Source: Promethearchaeota archaeon | Lineage (GTDB): Archaea; Asgardarchaeota; Lokiarchaeia; Sigynarchaeales; SOKP01 | Length of the DNA stretch: 11,842 nucleotides | Assembly: GCA_016839425.1 (NCBI GenBank) | Contig: JAEOUI010000224.1 | Coordinates: forward strand, 1-11,842 | Direction of reading: 5' to 3' | In this document: one piece after another, positions 7,098-11,842 of the stretch | Layout of the letters: each line of letters begins with the position of its first letter | Numbering within the stretch: the first letter of the stretch is position 1 | Position numbers and translations under genes: made by a program | Notes under the pieces: model-generated | What the model was told of the DNA's origin: nothing | What the model saw: only the letters and a program-made list of their open reading frames with translations | Databases searched by the model: none

Positions 7098-8450
7098 TTA
7101 ATTAATAGTTAAAGCCTTTACTTCTTCTTCTTGTCTTTCTAGAATCATTGGTGTTTTGTCCCAGCTCAATTCTGTAGGAAGCGAAAATTGACGCAAGAAC
7201 ATGTATAGATGTATATAGCCACTCATTAGAAAGTAAAACAACAAGCTATAATGTTTATCTGCATATTTCCTTATTGCGTTGAATAGAAATCCGAATTGAA
7301 AGAACAATAGAGATAAATTCCATAACATTAAATAGTACTCTCCAATAATAGCGTATAATATCGTGAAAAATATTATTATTGGCATCCAAGTATCCATATT
7401 CCCTATAAAGGTCATTGTCATGTTCCTAGCAATAATTATCTTCTTTCCGTCTCTTTCTTCGTTTTTCATTGCCATTAATTGGGGCGCATCAACAGTATAT
7501 CCTGCAATCCATCTTGTTCTTTGCTTTTTCAATATTTCTGAGGTATGGGGTACATATTCATATACTCTTGCCTTAGGCGAATAATAAATATTTATTCCAT
7601 CTAAATTTAGGAGGATGTGAAGATAAAGATCTTCTGTCATCGAATCTTCATTAAATCCACCATATTTGTTCAATAATTCTGTCCGGATGGCAAAATTCCG
7701 TCCATATAAATAAGCAGAAGAACCTAATCTATTTTTTATTTCAAAGAGTAATCCTCCACCAGACACAATTGCGTAATCTAAAAAGATGCCCTTGGTAATC
7801 TTATTTATATTCCAATTTTCAACTAATACCGGACCAATTACGGCTTTCTTTTTTTGGTCTTTTAATGGAGCAATTAAATTTTTCAATGCGTTTCGTTGTA
7901 AAATGCATCCAGAATCGTAAAGGACTATTATATCGTGTTTTACTAGCTTTAATCCGTGGTTTAAAGCAGTTGGTTTCCCTTTTTTAGGAAGATCTTCCGA
8001 TACAATATCGACTTTAATAGTATTATGTTGCTTGAAATATTCTTGACAAAATTCTGCTGAACCATCAGTTGATCCGCTGGTTATTACGATTAATTGTATT
8101 TTATCCTTGGGATAATCAGTATCCATTATTGATTTTATAGTTCTTTCCAATAGAGCTTTTTCGTTTTTAGATGCAATCATTATTGTTACATTTTCATAGT
8201 AATCATTTTTCGGTTTAAAACCACTACCAAAAGATGCTAAGAAATGTATTCCATAATAGATATTAATCCCAAAAAGTAAAAGAAGTGCGAGTAATGGAAA
8301 TATTAACCACCAATAGACAAGGAAATTCGTAAAGAAATTATCAATAGAATTTTTCGTTACTGAATTCCAAGAATCTGGAAATAGGAAGTGAAGCAAAATA
8401 TAATAAGCCACTATAAATATTCCATAGAAAAACAGTTTAACTTTCTTCAT
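7098..8450 (-). CDS. Membrane family-2 glycosyltransferase, processive type
   Basis: The product is 450 residues from ATG 8450, starting MKKVKLFFYG. Two N-terminal membrane helices (about 4-24 and 44-70) precede a cytosolic GT-A domain: MIASKNE near 91, SGSTDGS at 125-131, a TED motif at 282-284 and QRTRW at 310-314, the QxxRW signature of synthases such as cellulose or hyaluronan synthase. Three or so C-terminal helices follow (about 353-425). The DxD position reads DSG (179-181), an unusual variant. An upstream in-frame extension to 8609 was not used because it lies entirely over the end of the preceding gene; ATG 8450 is 17 bases after that gene and has AGAGG about ten bases before it. Likely it transfers sugar from a nucleotide- or lipid-linked donor at the membrane; the acceptor is unknown. 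Confidence 0.88.
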   Translation of the reverse strand: MKKVKLFFYGIFIVAYYILLHFLFPDSWNSVTKNSIDNFFTNFLVYWWLIFPLLALLLLFGINIYYGIHFLASFGSGFKPKNDYYENVTIMIASKNEKALLERTIKSIMDTDYPKDKIQLIVITSGSTDGSAEFCQEYFKQHNTIKVDIVSEDLPKKGKPTALNHGLKLVKHDIIVLYDSGCILQRNALKNLIAPLKDQKKKAVIGPVLVENWNINKITKGIFLDYAIVSGGGLLFEIKNRLGSSAYLYGRNFAIRTELLNKYGGFNEDSMTEDLYLHILLNLDGINIYYSPKARVYEYVPHTSEILKKQRTRWIAGYTVDAPQLMAMKNEERDGKKIIIARNMTMTFIGNMDTWMPIIIFFTILYAIIGEYYLMLWNLSLLFFQFGFLFNAIRKYADKHYSLLFYFLMSGYIHLYMFLRQFSLPTELSWDKTPMILERQEEEVKALTIN

Positions 8451-8467
8451 TTTTTTTTTCCTCTTAT

Positions 8468-9397
8468 TTATTCTGCATTGTCTAATTCTTTTAATCCCTT
8501 GTATGAATAGTTGGCTAATTTTAGGCAAGAAAATACCATTATCAATAACAAACTCAATTGCATAATTATCATTGCCCAACCTGTGACTCCACCGTGAGTT
8601 ACTGCCCAAAGTGATTCAGCTGAAGAGGGATCAATCAAGTATGTTATCAAGACTCCGAAACTCGAAATACCGTAAATTAAGAAGAAGGTTCCCATTGTTA
8701 ATATTCGAGTAATTCTTTCTCCCATAAATGGTTTAGTTTCCTTTAACCCTAATCCTTCATGTCTTGCTCGCATATATTCGTACAGAAAGATTAAGAAAAT
8801 ATTTGTCCATACGACCCATCGAAAATCGAGACCCATCACGATGGAAATAGTTCCAGGAACAAAACAGACTAGCATTAAAATATCGCTAATTCTATCAATT
8901 ACATTATCGAACCATCCTCCTCGTCTCGTTTTGATATTTTGCAATCTAGCGATTGCGCCATCGATTCCATCTACAATTCCAGTAAAGAATACTAAAAGAG
9001 CAAGTGGTATAAATAACCAGCCGTAGAATGGTTGTTGGGAAAATAAGTTCAATGAATGTCCCCTTCCGGCAATTACTACTCCATAGAATATGAAGAAAGA
9101 TAAAATAAGATTCACAATGGACACTTGATTCGGAGTCAATCCCATTTTCATGAAGATTTTTGCACCTTTATATGTTAAGGGCATGTAAATCTTTCCTGCA
9201 GGATCTTTCTGCATTTTTTCAAACTGTTCGTCGAGTTTATGTGCTTGTCCGTGATCCTTTAACCAATCTTTCATAAATTCGGTTTTAGTCATATATTCTT
9301 GGTCTGGATATTTTTTAGTTAATCCCCGTAGTATTATAATTAATAAACACCCTAATAATACCAGAGGAAATACGATATCAAAATAAATTCCTTCCAT
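8468..9397 (-). CDS. CDP-alcohol phosphatidyltransferase family membrane enzyme
   Basis: The product is 309 residues from ATG 9397. It carries the complete family signature DGx2ARx8Gx3Dx3D: D146-G147, A150-R151, G160, D164 and D168, the metal- and CDP-binding residues in membrane helix context. The family moves a phospho-lipid moiety from a CDP-activated lipid to an alcohol, making polar lipid headgroups; in archaea the donor is usually CDP-archaeol. Which alcohol is used cannot be told. The N-terminus is unusual: a membrane helix (about 5-25) and a charged stretch of about 60 residues come before the core, making it longer than the ~200-residue archaeal archaetidyl transferases. GTG 9406 is an alternative start, but AGTGA lies 5 bases before ATG 9397 and overlaps that GTG. 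It leads into the glycosyltransferase with a 17-base gap. Confidence 0.93.
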   Translation of the reverse strand: MEGIYFDIVFPLVLLGCLLIIILRGLTKKYPDQEYMTKTEFMKDWLKDHGQAHKLDEQFEKMQKDPAGKIYMPLTYKGAKIFMKMGLTPNQVSIVNLILSFFIFYGVVIAGRGHSLNLFSQQPFYGWLFIPLALLVFFTGIVDGIDGAIARLQNIKTRRGGWFDNVIDRISDILMLVCFVPGTISIVMGLDFRWVVWTNIFLIFLYEYMRARHEGLGLKETKPFMGERITRILTMGTFFLIYGISSFGVLITYLIDPSSAESLWAVTHGGVTGWAMIIMQLSLLLIMVFSCLKLANYSYKGLKELDNAE

Positions 9398-9478
9398 TTT
9401 TTTCACTTTTTTCCGTTTTTATTCTATTTATTCGTTGTTTTATAGTATTTATTTATATTTTTAAAAAATCATTTAATT

Positions 9479-9542
9479 TAGGTGGTATATATTGAATATT
9501 TTCGAGTTAAAACTATATAAATATAAAATTTTATACCTCCTA
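9479..9542 (-). other. Long-range inverted repeat between the U32 and phosphatidyltransferase genes
   Basis: TAGGTGGTATA (9479-9489) pairs with TATACCTCCTA (9532-9542) over 11 positions with one mismatch, enclosing 42 AT-rich bases that include a TATA-like box. In the minus-strand RNA it would begin one base after the U32 stop codon and would bury an AGGAGG sequence. It could be a 3' end hairpin of the upstream message, a regulatory fold, or a DNA-binding site pair. Confidence 0.35.
9514..9521 (-). promoter_or_regulatory. TTTATATA box, likely promoter of the phosphatidyltransferase transcript
   Basis: The minus strand carries an exact archaeal box A, TTTATATA, in the 146-base gap upstream of the CDP-alcohol phosphatidyltransferase. 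Initiation about 25 bases downstream would leave a leader of roughly 90 bases. It would serve the phosphatidyltransferase-glycosyltransferase pair and perhaps the radical SAM genes. AT-rich surroundings lower certainty. Confidence 0.4.
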
Positions 9543-9543
9543 T

Positions 9544-10950
9544 TTATTCTTTTAAAAGTCCATACTTTTTCAGTCCATCCTTCATGTCTGCTTGAAATGG
9601 TGCTGGAGTGCCTTCCAAGAATGCGTCAACCATGTCTTGGTTATGAACTTCTTGCGATGCCCTTTTCTTGGCTTTATCTTCTGCAAGGGACGATATGACC
9701 ATCCTTGCCATGGATTGAAATTGTTGTGGCGTTAATTTAATAAGTTCGTCGAATATTTCTTCAGTTTCGGAAAGCCATTTTAAACCATTAGATTTTTCTT
9801 GTTTTGACTCGGTTTTTGAAAGTCCAAATTCCCTGCTCGTTTTAAGATCGTCAATGTAAATTTGAAGGGATTTTACATATTTTTCTGATTCTTCCTTATT
9901 CAGGATAACTGCTTTTTTTGCCCATTCTTTACAATAATTGCATTCATCACACATCGCTACACAATTTTGTTTCTTAAAGAAGTCAATAAATCCATCTAAC
10001 TTCGTATTATCGATGTATAGTCTTGAAGTAGATTCTTGACCAATAGTTTTTGAGATTCCAGTATTAGGGTCTTTTTGCTCTAAACCCCCATGTGACATCG
10101 AAAAACCTTGAATGATATCAACTAGATTCCCATCATATTTTCGAGAGGTAAACGCATCAACCGCTCTAACGATCCAATCGGTTGACATTCGCCTCCCTGC
10201 AATCTTGAAATCTGTAATTCCAATTTCTTCATAATGAGACAAATCTTCTGGACGCACCCATCTGCATTTAAGGATTTCTTCGGGATTTGAAAATTTTATA
10301 ATTGCACAATTCAAGATACATGTATCTACATAATTTCGTTCGAATTGTTGATGAGTTTGGGACGCATGTCCAAGCGTATTGTAATGATAATGCCTGAAGG
10401 GACATTGAAAAAGGCAGCCATCGGTTAAGAGTAAAACGATCTTGCATTTAACTGCCTTTTTGATTTTGCTTAATGTTTTAAAATCGCGATTTATCATTAC
10501 ATCTGGAGTAAATTCGTCCGCTCCGAGCATTTCGTAAAACTTGGCGCGATTTACGCTATTTATATGTGAGATGGTTGACACGCGAATTTTTAAATTAGGA
10601 AATTGTTCCTTGATGATCTGTATCAAGAAAGGAATTGTAACAATTACATTATCAGCACCAATATCACTGATCCATTGAAGATGATCAATGAGTTCCTTGT
10701 GTGTTTGAGGGTTAGTTTCCATATTATTCATGCAAGGTGCGTTTAATAGGAAGGAAAACTCCATTTTATTCTCGTGCACTTTTTTAATATATTCTGCTAT
10801 ATATTCATCAGTAACATTTGGAAGTAAAAAAGAAGGTCGCCCACCACCAACAATGGAGTGATCCGTGACACCATATAAATCTGATACGGGATATTTAGCT
10901 AACTTATCTATTAATTTCAAGTCCCAATTAGTAGCTACATTAAATCGAAT
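9544..10950 (-). CDS. U32-family (YhbU/UbiU-like) protein with C-terminal Cys cluster and helical tail, proposed ATT start
   Basis: The product is 468 residues from ATT 10950. It belongs to the peptidase-U32 family, whose studied members (UbiU/UbiV, RlhA, TrhP) are iron-sulfur proteins acting in hydroxylation rather than proteolysis. Visible marks: ATNWD near the N-terminus, VGGGRPS, DGCLFQCPFRHYHYN (C179, C183), CILNC (C211, C215), C229, then WVRPED and YDGNL. A second cluster, CVAMCDECNYC (C330, C334, C337, C340), could hold another Fe-S centre. The last 75 residues form a helical domain resembling one in the neighbouring SCP2 protein. TTG 10920 is the only canonical start nearby but removes the ATNWD stretch and lies 35 bases from the SD. 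An in-frame TAA touches the ATT, so the choice is ATT or TTG. Function is unproven. Confidence 0.87.
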   Translation of the reverse strand: MRFNVATNWDLKLIDKLAKYPVSDLYGVTDHSIVGGGRPSFLLPNVTDEYIAEYIKKVHENKMEFSFLLNAPCMNNMETNPQTHKELIDHLQWISDIGADNVIVTIPFLIQIIKEQFPNLKIRVSTISHINSVNRAKFYEMLGADEFTPDVMINRDFKTLSKIKKAVKCKIVLLLTDGCLFQCPFRHYHYNTLGHASQTHQQFERNYVDTCILNCAIIKFSNPEEILKCRWVRPEDLSHYEEIGITDFKIAGRRMSTDWIVRAVDAFTSRKYDGNLVDIIQGFSMSHGGLEQKDPNTGISKTIGQESTSRLYIDNTKLDGFIDFFKKQNCVAMCDECNYCKEWAKKAVILNKEESEKYVKSLQIYIDDLKTSREFGLSKTESKQEKSNGLKWLSETEEIFDELIKLTPQQFQSMARMVISSLAEDKAKKRASQEVHNQDMVDAFLEGTPAPFQADMKDGLKKYGLLKE

Positions 10951-10955
10951 TTATC

Positions 10956-10960
10956 TCACC
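10956..10960 (-). promoter_or_regulatory. GGTGA Shine-Dalgarno that decides a non-AUG (ATT) start
   Basis: The minus strand reads AGGTGA, a 5-base spacer (GATAA), then ATT at 10950-10948. The TAA within the spacer is in frame, so no further upstream start is possible. The next canonical codon in frame, TTG 10920, is far outside SD range. Confidence 0.7.
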
Positions 10961-10981
10961 TAAACTTACTTTTCTTGTTTT

Positions 10982-10991
10982 AAAAAAAAAA
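10982..10991 (-). terminator. T10 run after the SCP2-domain gene
   Basis: Ten T residues on the minus strand lie 6-15 bases after the stop of the SCP2-domain gene. A U-tract this long can terminate archaeal transcription. Only 31 bases then separate it from the U32 start, with no clear TATA box, so partial readthrough into U32 is likely. Confidence 0.35.
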
Positions 10992-10997
10992 TTAATT

Positions 10998-11804
10998 TTA
11001 ATTTTTAAGTGCCTGTTCATGCGCTTTTGCATTAAGTGGAAGCAAGGGAGCACATGCCATTAGCTTGGTAACATCTCCTTCGACGACATATGTACCTGCC
11101 ATAGTTGCTTGGATAGGATCAGATTCACCACAATTAACCTTTTTAATCGTTTCAAAATCTGTTTTATGGATTACTGTTGGAATATCTCCATTAGAGAATT
11201 TACCCATCCCCCAATCCATTTTATTTCCATTGATGTGTTGCCAATAGCTCATCTCAGGCTTATCAGTGATTTCGTATTGGAAAACTACTGATCCGATTGG
11301 CTCAAGCATTTGTTCCACATCTGGCAGCTCGTTATATGCTTTCATAAAGCGTATTAGATATTCTTCCCATTCTTCTTTTGTATTCATATCTACTTTCACC
11401 TTTTCTTTATTTTTGTTTTCATTTATTTTGTCTATTTTATTTTGTTTTTCCCCCTCTTGATCTCTCTGAGGGATTAATTGATGACTAAATGGTAGAGATT
11501 TGATTCTATTTATCTCGTCTTTAGTCATATAGTCCAACAAATCTATTTTCTTTTTGATTAAAAATTCCATAAAATCGCGTTTGAAAGGTTGAGGAACCAA
11601 TTCAATGATAATTGCGATTAATAATTCCTTGTTTACTTTTTTTTCTTCTTTTTTTTCAGCTGTTCGCTCGGCTGTAAAGCCCATACCTTTTTTTGCTGCG
11701 TGTTGCATTTCTTTAGGTATCAAAATCATTACCTCATCTAAAAATACTTTTGCATCAAGATCCCAAGGTATACCAATGTAAGTATCAGATTCTGGTTCTT
11801 TCAT
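10998..11804 (-). CDS. SCP2 sterol-carrier-like domain protein with N-terminal helical domain (5' end uncertain)
   Basis: The product is 268 residues from ATG 11804. Residues 10-97 are a helical domain containing IPWDLDA, IPKEM, KGMGFTAE and PQPFKRDFMEFL, loosely like the PCP_red domain of protochlorophyllide-reductase-type proteins. A Lys/Asn/Glu-rich linker (about 110-140) follows. Residues 140-262 match the SCP2 lipid-binding fold (YWQHINGNKMDWGMG, IHKTDFETI, DPIQATMAGTYVVEGDVTKL). The SCP2 domain binds a lipid or other hydrophobic ligand; the ligand here is unknown. It precedes the U32 gene by 47 bases, and both share the small domain. The frame stays open upstream of ATG 11804 to the window edge (…KRKLENPMKEP), and no SD is near that ATG, so the true start may lie outside the window. 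Confidence 0.82.
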   Translation of the reverse strand: MKEPESDTYIGIPWDLDAKVFLDEVMILIPKEMQHAAKKGMGFTAERTAEKKEEKKVNKELLIAIIIELVPQPFKRDFMEFLIKKKIDLLDYMTKDEINRIKSLPFSHQLIPQRDQEGEKQNKIDKINENKNKEKVKVDMNTKEEWEEYLIRFMKAYNELPDVEQMLEPIGSVVFQYEITDKPEMSYWQHINGNKMDWGMGKFSNGDIPTVIHKTDFETIKKVNCGESDPIQATMAGTYVVEGDVTKLMACAPLLPLNAKAHEQALKN

Positions 11805-11842
11805 TGGATTTTCAAGTTTCCTTTTTTCAACTGGAAGAAACA

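Noticed and set aside
7098..8609. 503-residue version of the glycosyltransferase starting at 8609
   Set aside because: The first 53 codons lie over the end of the phosphatidyltransferase gene in another frame and do not resemble the family; ATG 8450 begins the hydrophobic N-terminus and has an AGAGG-type SD.
9486..9540. 18-codon minus-strand ORF (ATT start) following GGAGGT at 9540-9535
   Set aside because: It ends after 18 low-complexity codons in extremely AT-rich DNA, overlaps the hairpin and TATA-like box, and has no family resemblance.
11065..11460. Plus-strand ORFs opposite the SCP2-domain gene
   Set aside because: They lie antisense to a recognisable SCP2 domain and its lysine-rich linker, which reads as phenylalanine/serine-rich in reverse.
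1..11842. tRNA, rRNA, CRISPR array, insertion sequence or origin
   Set aside because: No cloverleaf-like or rRNA-like segment, regularly spaced repeats, transposase or terminal inverted repeats were seen on reading both strands; the repeats present are paralogous coding sequence and AT-rich words.

Overview
The window is AT-rich (roughly 30% GC by eye) and looks archaeal. Several genes are preceded by a perfect GGTGA, the archaeal Shine-Dalgarno (SD) core. Upstream regions hold TATA-like boxes of the type TTTATATA, and genes tend to end in short T-runs. Small zinc-ribbon membrane proteins, many B12-binding radical SAM enzymes and extreme AT-richness would suit an Asgard (Lokiarchaeia-like) archaeon. 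That placement is an inference; there is no rRNA or marker gene here to prove it.

Layout. A few codons of a leftward gene may leave the left edge (1-40). Positions 122-2565 hold four rightward paralogous small membrane proteins. The last three carry an N-terminal CxxC...CxxC zinc ribbon. From 2613 to the right edge everything points left. Read in transcription order from the right, the genes are: a two-domain protein ending in an SCP2 sterol-carrier-like domain (10998-11804, possibly longer), a U32-family iron-sulfur-type protein (9544-10950), a CDP-alcohol phosphatidyltransferase (8468-9397), a membrane family-2 glycosyltransferase (7098-8450), and three tandem B12-binding radical SAM proteins (5603-7051, 4071-5576, 2613-4049). 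No stretch over 300 bases lacks a gene. The largest gap, about 200 bases at 1212-1411, holds a hairpin/T-run terminator and otherwise only AT-rich DNA.

How the genes may work together. Phosphatidyltransferase, processive-type glycosyltransferase, radical SAM enzymes and a lipid-carrier domain together suggest assembly and C-H modification of polar membrane lipids or of a lipid-linked glycan. This is inference from family and order. The U32 protein and its SCP2 neighbour share a small helical domain, which suggests they work as a pair.

The most striking signal is in translation starts. Five genes have no canonical start codon at the place where their conserved N-terminus requires one. Instead they show ATT, ATA, ATT, ACG and ATT, each 5-7 bases after a perfect GGTGA. 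The genes starting with ATG lack GGTGA. This suggests that near-cognate start codons are used routinely here, licensed by a strong SD, and conventional gene calling would truncate or mis-start these proteins.
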